Source: Flaccisagitta enflata
Taxonomy: Eukaryota; Chaetognatha; Sagittoidea; Aphragmophora
Direction of reading: 5' to 3'
Length of the DNA stretch: 64,000 nucleotides
NCBI GenBank assembly: GCA_965153355.1
Contig: OZ231127.1
Span: 25,358,001-25,422,000, forward strand
The notes beneath the pieces were generated by a model that searched no databases, had not been told where the DNA came from, and was given only the letters and a program-made list of their open reading frames with translations. Positions 48,618-61,758 of the stretch are shown piece after piece (the first letter of the stretch is position 1; every line of letters starts with the position of its first letter). A program made the position numbers and the translations under genes.

Positions 48618-49104
48618 CATTTCTCCAAATCTTACGATACTCTTACGAGAATCGGCTTATAGGTGAGGTTTATAGGTTTGCATATACATTAGGTTGGACG
48701 AAGATCCACGATTTCGGAAATCTTACTTGCTTATATCAGTGATGAGTTCAGGATCACTTACTGAGACCTCCTATCAAGTATCAGGACCATGAAAAGAAAA
48801 GAATTGTGGTCGTGCCACCCCCCCCCCTTTCCTCTTAGGCCCATCTTCTACCATGTGAATTTTCTCCATTTCTAATTGAATGATCTCCCAAAAATGGGTT
48901 CAATATACTTTTTTTTGCCTTCTCCTCAGGGGTGCCAGGGCAGGGATAAAAAGTTGTAATAATGGGAGATAGAGACCCGTAGCAGCCCCAGATAGAGCCC
49001 AAATAGCTAAAAAATTTGATTGAAAAATGTTTAGATTGAGCAATATTCTTTTTTCTGTTCTGTGCAGTGGTACCTTGGTACTGCGTTTACTGATCAGTAG
49101 GGCC

Positions 49105-50556
49105 AACGGTTTTTGCATCAAATCAATTGAACACCCCAGCCTGCAGCTTTTTTAAACAGACTATGTCTACACTGTTGAAAACTACTCGCTATATGACTTT
49201 TCTCCGTGATTTAGAGGTGCCAGATTTGATATTTGGATCATAACGTGATGGTGGTTGTGGTAAAAATGTCAAATTTAGGTTATTTTGGCCGCAAAATTGG
49301 GCCACTAAGCCTTAGAAATCGAACCTAAAATCCATGAGATTATAAAACTAGAGCTCAAGATCTCACTAATGGTGCAATCCGCATGTTTCTATCATTTTTC
49401 GTTTAGATTTGAGAGCATTTCAAAGATGAAAGGGTTTGAACGGAAAATTGCGGCTTCAATTTCAGTGGCAATTTTGACATTTTCAACAAATTTCAATATT
49501 TCGCGGCTTTGGATGGACCAATCTGCATAAAATTGGTGATCAAATTGAAGAGTTTTTCCTGTTCTAGCTGATGGTAAAAAAATTTTTGGTCAATATTCCC
49601 CTAAAACATTTTTAGAGACTGTAGAAGCAGGTGCAAAAAAGTCGATTTTTTTTGCAAATTAGTCAATTTTGGATGAAAAATTAGGCCACTTCCAATTTAT
49701 AAAAAGACTTAAAATCCATAAGCAAAATAAAGTACTGCTCAGGAGCTAACCAGTGGTGCAATTGGCGTGTCTGTATGTTTTTGCATTTAGATTTTATAGA
49801 ACTTCAAAGATCTAAGGGTATGTCAAAATAACAATTTTTGGGTATTTTAATCTTTGAAGTTCTATAAAATCTATATGCAAAAACATATTGACTTGCTGAT
49901 TGCACCACTGGTTAGCTCCTGAGCAGTACTTCATTTTGCTCATGGATTTTAAGTCTTTTTATGAATTGGAAGTGGCCTAATTTTTCATCCAAAATTGACC
50001 AATTTGCAAAAAAATCGATTTTTTTGCATCTGCTTCTACAATCTCTAAAATCTTTTAGGGGGAAATTTCGATCAAAATTTTTTTTACCATCAGCTAGAAC
50101 AGGAAAAACTCTTCAATTTGATCACCAATTTTATGCAGATTGGTCCATCCAAAGTCGCGAAATATTGAAATTTGTGAAAAAGGTCAAAATTGTCACTGAA
50201 ATTGTAGCTGCCATTTTCCCTTCAAACCCTTTTGTCTTTGAAATGCTCTCAAATCTAAACGAAAAATGATAGAAACATGCGGAGTGCACCACTAGCAAGA
50301 TCTTGAGCTCTAGTTTTATAATCTCATGGATTTTAGGTTTGATTTCTAAGGCTAAGTGGCCCAATTTGGCGGCCAAAATGACTTAAATTTGACATTTTTA
50401 CCACAACCACCATCAAGTTATGATCAAAATATCAAATCTGGCACCTCTAAATCACGGAGAAAAGTCATATAGCGAGTAGTTTTCAACAGTATAGACATAG
50501 TCTGTTTAAAAAAGCTGCAGGCTGGGGTGTTCAATTGATTTGATGCAAAAACCGTT
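49105..50556. mobile_element. near-perfect 1.45 kb palindrome (hairpin element)
   Basis: The arms 49105-49810 and 49851-50556 are inverted copies with few differences and a loop of about 40 bases (49811-49850). Paired landmarks are AACGGTTTTTGCATCAAATC, CAGACTATGTCTACACTGTT, TTTTCTCCGTGATTTAGAGG and ATTTTATAGAACTTCAAAGA. No coding frame of note. A truncated relative at 14990-15338 shows it is a dispersed family. Confidence 0.93.
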
Positions 50557-50757
50557 GATCAGTCCTTTTCAGCAAGTGTTGGGGTGCGTTTTTAAGAGCA
50601 CCTTGTAGGGCCTTAAAACCCCCAAAAAATAGATTCTCCATGCTATTTTGTACAAAAATGACTTTTTTGGGCACCTTCAATGATTTTCTTTTTTTTTCTT
50701 TTTTTGCAAGCTTGCTCAAATCTCATTTGTCATGGGTAAGAACAAGTAAGAATGAGA
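50557..50757. other. short interval, no gene seen
   Basis: Between the palindrome and the type A pair. AT-rich, no supported feature. Confidence 0.4.
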
Positions 50758-51104
50758 ACAAGTAAAGCGGGGTCACAATATTGTTGCGGACGGGTGGATA
50801 TGGAAAGATGGACACAGATGGACGGACGGACAGACGGATGGACAGACAGATAGACAGACAGACAGACAAAGTAGGGTGTGGAGTTGCGTAGCACGCGACT
50901 AAAAACAAGGCCAGATACACGGCAGGTGGGCAGGGGCTGTATTTGAGGTCACTTGATCATTTGGGCAGGAGCAGTGAGGCCAAAAACCACAGAGACCCAA
51001 AAAAAGTAAAGCGTGATGGACAGACTAACAAACAGATTGACAGACAGCTGGATGGACAGATGAACCGACAAAGAATTGTAGAGTCGCGTGGCACGCAACT
51101 AAAA
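50758..51104 (+). mobile_element. two type A elements head to tail
   Basis: First (about 50758-50903): AACAAGTAAAGCGGGGTCAC, GTTGCGGACGGGTGGATATG, GACGGACGGACAGACGG, GGGTGTGGA, GTTGCGTAGCACGCGAC, TAAAAA. Second (50904-51104): ACAAGGCCAGATACACGG, CAGGTGGGCAGGGGC (the GTCGCGTGC motif is deleted), TCATTTGGGCAGGAGCAGTG, GTAGA, GTCGCGTGGCACGCAAC, TAAAAG. The second starts on the last base of the first. Confidence 0.8.
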
Positions 51105-51355
51105 GGAAAGGTAGGTAGTTGAAACAGGAGTAAAAAAATTGTTGGAATGTATTATCTGGTTGAGGATCCAATTAATAAGCGACTTACATGGTTCATCCAA
51201 ACAATTACAACATAGACTCTTTTTGGTCACTTCAAATTATTGATTCAATTTACTGCAAAATTTTACTGCATAACTGTTGACATAACTGATTCCAAAATTG
51301 AGTAGGAAATTTTACAAAATGTAATGCAAGCCTCAGTTGTGAAGATACTGGCTTT

Positions 51356-51455
<100 letters not shown>

Positions 51456-51689
51456 AAAAGTCAATTTGGCTCTTTTGCCCGCGATTACTTAATTGGAATT
51501 TAAGAAAATGCACCAAGAAAAAAATGAGTTAGAAAAGGGGGGGGTGGCACGACCACAGTTCCTCTTACCCTGTGACCATAAAACTTGATAGAATATCATT
51601 GTACATGTCCCTGAACGCCTTACTTATATAAGCAAGACAAATTTCCGAGATCGTGGTTTTTCGTCCAACCTAATATACATATTTTTTTT

Positions 51690-52190
51690 CATTGATTGAA
51701 TGAGTTAATATTTAATGTTTACCAACCTTTTTTCTTTCGATTGATCCGCCCTCGGCCCTCCTTCGATCAATTCTCAAGTAGCCAATGTTTTGAGTCCGCA
51801 AAGACGGTTTTATGAATTTTCTTCGTAAAATAAAGAAGCAACACAAATTTCAAAAAGAAAATGTTTTTTCTTTTTTAACACGAAAGCCAATAACCGGAAA
51901 CAGAATCACCAAAACATAGCCCAATTCTTAACAAAGTCCAGGTTAATTGGAAAAGGACATTTACTCTCACTTTTTTTGCCTTGAAATGTTTTTCGGTTGG
52001 AACCAAACGGATGTTTTGTTTTAGTTCTTTATATTTTATGTACGTGCCAACAAAGAACAATACTAAGTGTTTTTTTTTTTCAAGCATTCGTTTAATCAGC
52101 TCTTTTTACCTTTTGTAAATGCAGTTGAATAAAGTTATTTATGTCGATGTCTAGTACTTGTACGAAACTTTGTTCCTGTACTGTATGAGC
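51690..52190. other. no gene seen
   Basis: AT-rich, no supported exon or repeat. Confidence 0.45.
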
Positions 52191-52195
52191 TTGAA

Positions 52196-53155
52196 ACAAG
52201 CCCGACCGGGCAACGATGCGTCCAGGCTGTGTCTCTGCGTGTATTGATCATGTGACATACACTTTTTTCTTTTTATAAGCACCTCTTTATAAGCACGCCC
52301 AGCCTCAGATATTGGGAAAATTTAAGCACATTGCTAAGCACGCTCCAGGCTGAGATTTCTGATTTGAAAATTTTTTTTTGTGAATTTACAAAAATATGCC
52401 AATTTTTAGACATCTTGGAATATCACAAAAACCAATACAAACTTTGATAGATATTGAAATTATCAATGGTGTCAATTTGTCAGTACATTCAGGATTTTGA
52501 TTCTGATAAAAATAATATTTAAGAATATACTATTGTTGATAAGAATTTATTGCTGTAACAAGAATCACCAAAAAAGAAAAATATATCTTGATATTAAATA
52601 ACTCTAAAAATCTAAAAAATGCTGTTTACAGTAAATCAAGTTACTAATCTCATCATATAGTTTGTATGAAAATAGGACAACATCAGTGAAAGATACTGCA
52701 TATTTTTGTATACAAAAAAAATTCATTACTGTATCATATACTATATTTTATTCTATATTTTATTCTGTATTATACAATAATCTATGCTATACTGTTTCCT
52801 GTACCCTACTGTGTACCTCGTTCTATACTGAATAGAATAATTATTTACCGATAAATAATAAGCACGTATTTAAGCACATTTCAGCCTCATAATTGAGATT
52901 TGGCTAAGCACGCTCAGCCTCAGCCAAAATAAGTGCGTGCTTATAAAAAGAAAAAAGTGTATATGGAGAGACAGATGGACGAACAGACGAGTGAGAGACT
53001 CTCAAAACATGGTGCTTGATTTGTTTCAGTATAGGATCTCACCGTAGCCAAAAGCAGCCAAGAAACGCGATTTTTACACTTGCGTAACGGACGGACCAAC
53101 GGACCAACGGACGGACAGACCCTCTTATAGAGATGCGAGGACGCCTCTAGAAATG
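52196..53155 (+). mobile_element. type C hairpin element, split by a MITE
   Basis: The start (52196-52259) has ACAAGCCCGACCGGGCAACG, GATGCGTCCAGGCTGTGTCT and GATCATGTGACATA. After the 52260-52959 insertion it resumes with TATGGAGAGACAGATGGACG, AGGATCTCACCGTAGCC, ACTTGCGTAACGGACGGACC, CTCTTATAGA, hairpin GATGCGAGGACGCCTC, TAGAAA. The undivided relative is at 60309-60645. Confidence 0.85.
52260..52959. mobile_element. TA-flanked MITE-like element, 700 bp
   Basis: The ends CACTTTTTTCTTTTTATAAG plus CAC are exact inverted repeats of 23 bases, bordered by TA at 52258-52259 and 52960-52961. The subterminal parts carry AAGCACGCTC and CAGCCTCAG motifs at both ends in opposite sense. The interior is AT-rich with no transposase frame, so this is a non-autonomous Tc1/mariner-like element (inferred from the TA duplication). 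Confidence 0.9.
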
Positions 53156-53755
53156 AATCAAAACAAGGGTAGAATGTAGTAAAAACCACGTAGAGACAAA
53201 TTTTGGCGCTCCAGCACTACCAAGTAAACAACCGTCCGACGGACTAACAAACGAACAGTGCACGCGTAGTATCGCACGAAAGGGAATGCTTTAACTATCA
53301 AACAAACATGACATGCGAATATATATGTAGTTATGAAGTTAAATACGTCAAAAGCTTCTCATCGGGACACCTCATCAACCTGATCAGTGATCAGTGACGT
53401 TGTTGTCATTTCATCCTGGATCAGATTTCTTGTGATCCGATTGACCTTTTAGCCTTTCGGCTTTCCTCTTCCTCATCACAAATTCACGTTGAAACCTTCG
53501 ATTGAAAAAAAAGATTGACAGTTTTGAGACGGCAGTATGCAGATTAAGACTCGCCGCACCTGTGGTTTGATTGTTTAGCTTGTTTGTTGTGACCACCTTT
53601 TATTTTCGATACCACAATCATCGAACCTTGTTTGTATGTAGTTTGTGTGAAGATCCTCGTCTGATAAAGGTGTGTGAGTGTGTCGTTTTTCACGAAGAGT
53701 TTGTGGGTGGGTTTGGGGCCCGGCCCTGGGTGGGTGTGAAGGACCAGGCACCTAA

Positions 53756-53922
<167 letters not shown>

Positions 53923-53964
53923 GCGTGGGTCTCTGTGTGTGTCTATGCGTATACGTGCGTGCGT

Positions 53965-53967
<3 letters not shown>

Positions 53968-54038
<71 letters not shown>
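53968..54038. repeat. (GA)n microsatellite
   Basis: About 35 GA units, separated from the GT run by 46 bases. Confidence 0.97.
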
Positions 54039-54039
<1 letters not shown>

Positions 54040-54539
54040 TTCATCTCACAATTTGCAAGATACGTGAACAAACATGACCTCTCCGAAGCACGAGCCATTT
54101 ACAGATCAATCCCGCTTCAACAAATACCATTTGTTGTGCTTGTATTTTCGTAAGGAAGATTTTCAAGACTTTTATGGAAGAGTCCATAGATGGCACTGTC
54201 ACCTCTTTCGCTTAAATGGCATGACCATCTGTCTATTCAGCTTCCTTCCATCCGATGATACACTTCCCACTGCCCCCCCCCCACCTGTCCTTCATTCATC
54301 TTTACTTTCATCATCATTTGTAAATAGGCTGTGTTGACTCAGGCTTCATATCAGTCTACTTGCTTTACATAGATGCAGCGGAAGATCATTGGCCAAGTTG
54401 AGGGATTCCAAAATGTTCCTACCCCTTGATAAAATCAAATCAAATCAAACTGTGTTTTTTTTCCAATCCAATCCAATCCAATCCTTCTTTGTAATCTTTT
54501 TTTCTGAAATAGCTTTTGTTTTGCTTTTAAAACGTCTAT

Positions 54540-54725
54540 TTAGTCGCGTGCTACGCGACTCTACACCCCGCTTCGTCGGTCCGTTGGTCCGTCGGTCCGT
54601 CACACTTTATTTTTTTTTTTTGCGGTCTTTAGCCTCACTGCTCCCGCCCAAATGATAAAGTGACCTCAAATAAAGCCCCTGCCCACCAACACGCGACTGG
54701 GGTAGCCGTGTATCCGGCCTTGTTC
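54540..54725 (-). mobile_element. type A element, short form, intact ends
   Basis: Minus strand: AACAAGGCCGGATACACGGC, GTCGCGTGTTGGTGGGCAGG, GGCTTTATTTGAGGTCACTT, CATTTGGGCGGGAGCAGTGA, GACGGACCGACGGACCAACG, AGCGGGGTGTAGA, hairpin GTCGCGTAGCACGCGAC, TAAA. Confidence 0.88.
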
Positions 54726-55053
54726 TCATACTCCTGGGTTGTTTTTTGTTTCCCCTTCCCCGACTCCGATGTTTGTTAATCTTGCGTATTGTGTCTGATT
54801 ATTTCACTGTCGGTCCACCTGTGACCTGAATAATGATCTTTGTTTTGTCTCACTGCTCTGTGCTAAAACCCACCAATACGGTTCTTGGTCTTGAGGTGAT
54901 TGACATCTCCACTCCCAATGCTTCATTCAAGTCGCGTGCCACGCGACTTCAGGAGTTGCTATGCTGCTCGGTCTGTCTGTTTTCTAGTCCAAAAGAGAGT
55001 CCAAAGAAAACAATACAATAAAAGAAAGAGAGCGAGCAAGCAAGCAAAAAAGA

Positions 55054-55240
55054 AACAAGGCCGGATACACGGCTACCTAAGTCGCGTGGGGGTGGGCAGG
55101 GGCCATATTTGAGGTCACTAGACCATTTGGGCAGGAGCAGTGAGGTCCAAAAATAAAAATCATAAAAAAAGTAAAATGTGACCAACAGACCGACCGACGG
55201 ACAAAGCGGGGTGTAGAGTCGCGTGCACGCGACTAAAAAG
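55054..55240 (+). mobile_element. type A element, short form, intact ends
   Basis: AACAAGGCCGGATACACGGC, GTCGCGTGGGGGTGGGCAGG, TATTTGAGGTCACTAGACCA, TTTGGGCAGGAGCAGTGAGG, GACCGACCGACGG, AGCGGGGTGTAGA, perfect hairpin GTCGCGTGCACGCGAC, TAAAAA. Opposite orientation to the copy at 54540. A lone hairpin end AAGTCGCGTGCCACGCGACT stands at 54930. Confidence 0.9.
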
Positions 55241-55690
55241 TCGTAAACTTGGGATTTCTCTTCTCTCTCACGACCGTTCTCTCCTTTTTCTTCTGACTCT
55301 CATTTCCGGCAATTCAAACTAGCAAAGATTAGAATACACAAGAAACGATAAATATAAATGAAATTTCATAATGACATCATAACAACAATCGTCCAACTTT
55401 CATTGTAATGAAATATCAAGTAAATACGTGTTTTTCATGAGCTGATGTGTGTTTTTCATGAGCTGATGTCAGGAGAACTTATAGAACGAATTCTGTTAAA
55501 ACCCATGCGCGCGGTTCAGCCCTTCTTTTCACCTCTCTACGAGCAAACTTGGTAGCGTCCACTTTGGGATGGGCAAAAGGATTGACAAACAGACAGTCAG
55601 GCGGACAGATCAACGGGTGGATATTCATGTGCGCGCGCGCAATACAGCTTTAGGCAACAAAAAATAAAGTCGCATCCAAATCCATACTCG

Positions 55691-56287
55691 TGCACACAGT
55701 CACCCAGAGCTTGACGCCAGTTGACCTGAAATGATCGTTGTCAACTTCTGTGGTTTCATGACCCTGATGGTGCATAGATTACATTTCTAGAAAAAATGAA
55801 ATCTGTTTTGGGGCGCTTTTTAAGATATCTTAAAAAAATAGTATCATTTTACTATATTTTTTACATAACTCTTTGTGATAAATTTTTTTGATAATTTTGA
55901 CTGCTGATTTGATCTCAGATGATAGTTTCCGGTTCATTTGATATGTCACACTATATACTTTTGCAAAAGAAATAAAAGCTTGTTTTTTGGTCACATTACT
56001 ATATAAAACAATGTTAAATAGCAAAATTTAACTTTTTATTTCTTTTGCAAAAGTATATATAAATATCAAACAAACCGAACTATCATCTGAATATCATCTG
56101 TAGTCAGAATTATCAAAAAATTCATCTGAAGTTATGGTAAAAAATATGGAAATAGCACTATTCTTTTAGATATCTTAAAAGCGCCCCAAAACTGATTTTA
56201 TTTTTAAATGTAATCTATGCACCATCAGATCAGGTAACCACTGAAGTTAATGGCGTCATTTCAGGTCAGCTGGCGTCACTGTGTGCA
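55691..56287. mobile_element. foldback element, about 600 bp
   Basis: The ends TGCACACAG (55691) and CTGTGTGCA (56279-56287) pair, continuing GACGCCAG(T/C)TGACCTGAAA, GGTGCATAGATTACAT, TTTTGGGGCGCTTTTTAAGA and CTTTTGCAAAAGAAATAAAA to a loop of about 40 bases near 56000. The left arm has an extra CCCAGAGCTT. No target duplication was found. Confidence 0.85.
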
Positions 56288-56315
56288 GACCATCAGTCTT
56301 CCTCTATTTTCTTTA

Positions 56316-56343
56316 TTTTTTTTTTTTTTTTTTTTTTTTTTTT
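56316..56343. repeat. poly-T run
   Basis: A T run of about 28 bases between the foldback and the T-rich array. Confidence 0.95.
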
Positions 56344-56524
56344 GGTTCTATTTTTGATTGGATTTGATCCGTTCTAAGCCGAGGCGTCACATCACATCAT
56401 TGCACAGCCTCTGTCACATCGCCATTCCATTTCTTTCTCTGCTCCTTTTTATCTCTTTTTTAGTTTCCTCCCTTTCTTCAGTTTTTTTTTGTGGATCGCC
56501 AGATCCACTTAGTCCTGGGAAAGT

Positions 56525-57415
56525 TTTTCTTTCTTTTTTTTTTTTTTATTTTGCGTGCTCACCTTTTCTTTTTCTTCTATCTTCTTCATTCTGTATTTTC
56601 TTTTTATCTCATGATTGTGTGCTCACCTTAGTCTTTTGTTTGTGTTATTTTTTCTCTCTCAAGATGTCTCCATATATCTTTTTGTAAATCTTTTTTTTAT
56701 TTTGCGTGCTCACCTTTTCTTTTTCTTCTATCTTCTTCATTCTGTATTTTTTTTATCTCATGATTGTGTGCTCACCTTAGTCTTTTGTTTGTGTTATTTT
56801 TTCTCTCTCAAGATGTCTCTATATATCTTTTTGTAAATCTTTTGTTTTTGCATCCTGACTAATTTTTTCCTATCATATTCTGTAATTTTTTTTCATCTCA
56901 AGATTGTGTGCTCACCTTAGTCTTTTGTTTTAGTTATTTTTTCTCTCTCAAGATGTCTCCATATATTTCTTTGTAAATCTTTTGTTTTTGCATCCTGACT
57001 AATTTTTCCTATCATATTCTGTAATTTTTTTTCATCTCAAGATTGTGTGCTCACCTTAGTCTTTTGTTTTGGTTATTTTTTCTCTCTCAAGATGTCTCCA
57101 TATATTTCTTTGTAAATTGTTTGTTTTTGCATCCTGACTTATTTTTCCTATCATATTCTGTAACTTTTTTTCATCTCAAGATTGTGTGCTCACCTTAGTC
57201 TTAGTTTTTCTATTCTGTGATTTTTTTTCATCTCAAGGTTGTGTGCTCACCCTAGTCTTAGTTTTTCTTTCTTTTTTTTTTATTTTGCGTGCTCACCTTT
57301 TCTTTTTCTTCTATCTTCTTCATTCTGTATTTTCTTTTTATCTCATGATTGTGTGCTCACCTTAGTCTTTTGTTTTTTTTTTTATTTTTTCTCTCTCAAG
57401 ATGTCTCCATATATC
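56525..57415. repeat. T-rich tandem array, about 110-170 bp units
   Basis: Six or seven units share GATTGTGTGCTCACCTTAGT, CTTTTGTTT, TTATTTTTTCTCTCTCAAGA, TGTCTCCATATAT and TTTGTAAATC. Some units add GCGTGCTCACCTTTTCTTTT and CTATCTTCTTCATTCTGTAT, others CATCCTGACTAATTTTTCC. The open frames across it differ between units and look incidental. Confidence 0.88.
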
Positions 57416-57467
57416 AAAGTCGATTTCATCATTTTAGGTTCTGACATAGGGCTGATACAATGTTTGA

Positions 57468-57511
<44 letters not shown>

Positions 57512-57519
57512 GAGAGAGA

Positions 57520-57551
<32 letters not shown>

Positions 57552-57552
57552 C
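57468..57552. repeat. (GA)n microsatellite
   Basis: About 40 GA units with GAAG and GTGAGG breaks. Confidence 0.95.
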
Positions 57553-57599
57553 CAATCAGCGATTGAATACCATGGAGCATGAAATGCTCGCCAATTGGC

Positions 57600-57900
57600 A
57601 ATTCAGTTATAGTTGGGGGTTTTGGGTTAAATCAAATATTTTTTTTCATGCACAATATGATCACAGTTAAAAAAGTTAAGGTAAAAAAAAGCAAAAAAGA
57701 GAAAAGAAAAAAAAAATGAAAAAAATGAAAATGTAAAAAAGTAAAAAGTAAAAAATAAAAAAGATAAAAAATGAAAAAGATAATGTAAAAAAAAACATAA
57801 AATGCAAAAATAAAAAACAATAAAAAACAAAATGTAAAAAAAAATAAAAGAAATTAATAGATAAAAAAAAATGAAAAAACATAAAGAAAAATCAATCAAA
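57600..57900. repeat. A-rich AAAAAT-type low-complexity tract
   Basis: Irregular AAAATGAAAA/AAAAGTAAAA units. The open minus-strand frames here are phenylalanine-rich artefacts. Confidence 0.85.
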
Positions 57901-58066
57901 ACACCGCGATCCACAGTATTGGCGACAGCCACTGGTTTTTTTTTTTGTCTTTTCCTTTTCCCCTTTCAATCAAAGTTCACACGATTGGAAAGGTCACCCC
58001 ATCATAGACTCGCACAAGGCCACAAGCGGTTTGAAAGCGTTGTTCTCGCAAGCTACTAGTTACAAC

Positions 58067-59567
<1,501 letters not shown>

Positions 59568-59839
59568 GTTACAACACTATCACTAGATGTATTTAACTGC
59601 TGCGCCAAGTCTTTTTTAGCACGCTTGATCATTCGAAACAAATCTTATTTCGATTCAATTCGTATATCTGACATCGAATGCCATATGTGATATATGAAGC
59701 CTTGTTCAAAATTTTTTGACTATGAAGCCGTATAAATTTTTTTTTCGACTTTCAGTCAATTCTAGTCGACGAAACATTGATAGCATGAACGCGTTTCGTA
59801 TCTCTCTTTCCGCGTGGTCTGCCCACCCTCGCGCCTCTA

Positions 59840-59945
59840 TTTCCCTCTTCCTCTTCCTCCTTCTCCTCCTCCTCTTCCTCGTCTTCCTCTTCTCGAATTC
59901 CTCCGTCACTCACTTTCCTTTCCTCCTCCTCCTCCTCATCAATCC
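59840..59945. repeat. CTC/TTC-rich tract
   Basis: Irregular CCTCCTC/CTTCCTC. An open plus-strand frame spans it (59716-60012) but shows no domain. Confidence 0.7.
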
Positions 59946-60120
59946 CCTCAACGCTGTGATCGCGCTTTTATCCTTCCTAGATACACCTTCCTGTTTTTGT
60001 CTGGCATTATAATGACGGGGGATTTGTCAACACTCAGGACTCAGGTCAGGGAATTTATTGATCCTATTTCTACGATTCTCAACATGATTTTTATGTCATC
60101 GCGTCTACTATACTAGTCAG

Positions 60121-60309
60121 TAAGGTTATGATGGGCACATTTGTAACAAAAACAAAAACAAAAACAATTGTTATTTAATCGCTACTTCTTTACTGGTCAG
60201 TACGATTATGATGGGCACATTTGCAACAAAAACAAAAACAATTTTTATGTCATCGCTACTACTAATACAGTACTATACTGGTGAGTACGATTATAATGGG
60301 CACATGTAT
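60121..60309. repeat. tandem units of about 80-85 bp with CAAAAA runs
   Basis: Three units share CAGTA(A/C)G(G/A)TTATGATGGGCA, CATTTG(T/C)AACAAAAACAAAA and ATTTTTATGTCATCGCTACT. The third is interrupted by a type C element, and its remainder reappears at 60648-60690 (AAAACAAAAACAATCTTTAT, GTCAT). Confidence 0.85.
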
Positions 60310-60646
60310 AACAACAAGCCCGAACTGGCAACGATACGTCCAGACTGTGTCTCTGCGTATATTAATCATGTGACACATATGGATTGACAGATGGACAAAC
60401 AGACAGATTGAACGACAAGAGCAGTAATGGAGGCTCTCTAATCATGTTTGTCTCGCAGTAGATTCAGTGTAGGATCTCGTTGTGGCCGAGAACGGCCGAA
60501 AACCGCGGTTTTTGCACAGGCGTAACGGACGGACCGACGGACGGACCGACGGACGGACGGACGGACGGACGGACGGACCGACGGACGGACGGACGGACGG
60601 ACGGACAAACCCTCTTATAGAGATGCGAGGACGCATCTAAAAACAA
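60309..60646 (+). mobile_element. type C hairpin element, uninterrupted
   Basis: AACAAGCCCGAACTGGCAAC, GATACGTCCAGACTGTGTCT, ATCATGTGACACATATGGAT, GTGTAGGATCTCGTTGTGG, CAGGCGTAACGGACGGACCG, a (GACG/GACC)n array (60526-60607), CCTCTTATAGA, perfect hairpin GATGCGAGGACGCATC, TAAAAAC. It supplies the empty-site reference for the MITE in the copy at 52196. Confidence 0.88.
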
Positions 60647-60739
60647 AACGAAAAACAAAAACAAAAACAATCTTTATGTCATACAACAAATAAAAACAAA
60701 AACAAAACAAAAACAACCTTTTGGTTGCTCGCTTTTCAG

Positions 60740-60866
60740 TCAAACTAACATCGATGATTTAGCCAAATATTGGACAAAGCGTAAACATCGTCAGTTTCAA
60801 AAGGAAATCGACAAAGCAAAGGAGCCGCTGACGAGCGGAACAATAGCAAAGTTTAACTTCAAGTAA
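60740..60866 (+). CDS. possible terminal exon or decayed coding relic
   Basis: After GCTCGCTTTTCAG (acceptor-like, ending 60739) the plus strand reads QTNIDDLAKYWTKRKHRQFQ, KEIDKAKEPLTSGTIAKFNF, K, stop at 60864. The composition is strongly coding-like and charged. Shifting to another frame at about 60856 lets the reading continue as VNDKTQQIEQVRSTSLATTA to about 60950, which suggests a frameshifted relic, perhaps of a transposon protein, as an alternative to a real last exon. No family was recognised. Confidence 0.3.
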
Positions 60867-61039
60867 ATGACAAAACACAACAAATAGAACAAGTGCGTTC
60901 TACATCACTTGCGACCACGGCAACAGTGTTTCCGACCTCGTTCTTTCCGACGCCATAACCACGATCACGAGGCCCCATACTGATTTCTAAAAAACGAAAT
61001 CCAATTCCTTTCAAGGCTTTGTCGATATAGGCGCGCTTT

Positions 61040-61300
61040 TTTTTTTGCAAATGAAAGTTACTATTTGCCTGTCAGACATTGTCTATCCGCTAACTTTGCC
61101 TGTCTTCGCTTGTCTAACTGAGGCCGACTCTATGACTGTTTTTTTTCTGTCTGTGTGGGTGCTAGTCTGTCTTACTGTGTCTCTGTGTCTGTCTTGTCTA
61201 GTCTAGTCTAGTCTAGTGTCTGTCTGACACTGACGGGGCGCCTTTTTTTTTGTCTCTGTCTCTCTTTTAATAATGAATGAATTTATTTTACGAGAGCAGA
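61040..61300. other. no gene; CTAGT and TGTCTG short repeats
   Basis: (TCTAG)n at 61197-61216 (four units) and mixed TCTGTCTG. Confidence 0.6.
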
Positions 61301-61394
61301 GCAACAATTACAATGCAAGTTTGGCAAATTGTAAAAGCTAGCCTCGAAGGATAACCTGTAAAGTCAAAAAACTTTTTTCCAACAGGGTCCTTTA

Positions 61395-61600
61395 AAAAAA
61401 ATCATAGTTCATAATTCATAATTCATAGTTCATAATTCATAATTCATGATTCATTAATCATAATTCATAGTTCATAATTCATACTCTTTCTCTCTGTCAG
61501 CCAGTCTGCTTGTCAGTCTGCTTGTCAGTCTGCTTGTCAGTCTGCTTGTCAGTCTGCTTATCAGTCTGCTGGTCAGTCTGCTTGACAGTCTGCTTGTCAG
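61395..61600. repeat. ATAATTCATAGTTC and CAGTCTGCTTGT tandems
   Basis: ATTCATAATTCATAGTTCAT units of 8-10 bases (61408-61482), then a 12 bp unit GTCAGTCTGCTT repeated about eight times (61496-61600). Confidence 0.9.
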
Positions 61601-61758
61601 TCCTATATATGTCTACTCTTCTATCTCTCAGCTGGTGCCACAGCCATACTTCCTTCAGGGCGACGAAAAAAGAATCAAATAAACACGTGTCGACATTAAA
61701 GTCGCAGGAAAAACGTCTTTTCTAGTCCCACTTTCATTTATAAAACGCCTAGAAACAA

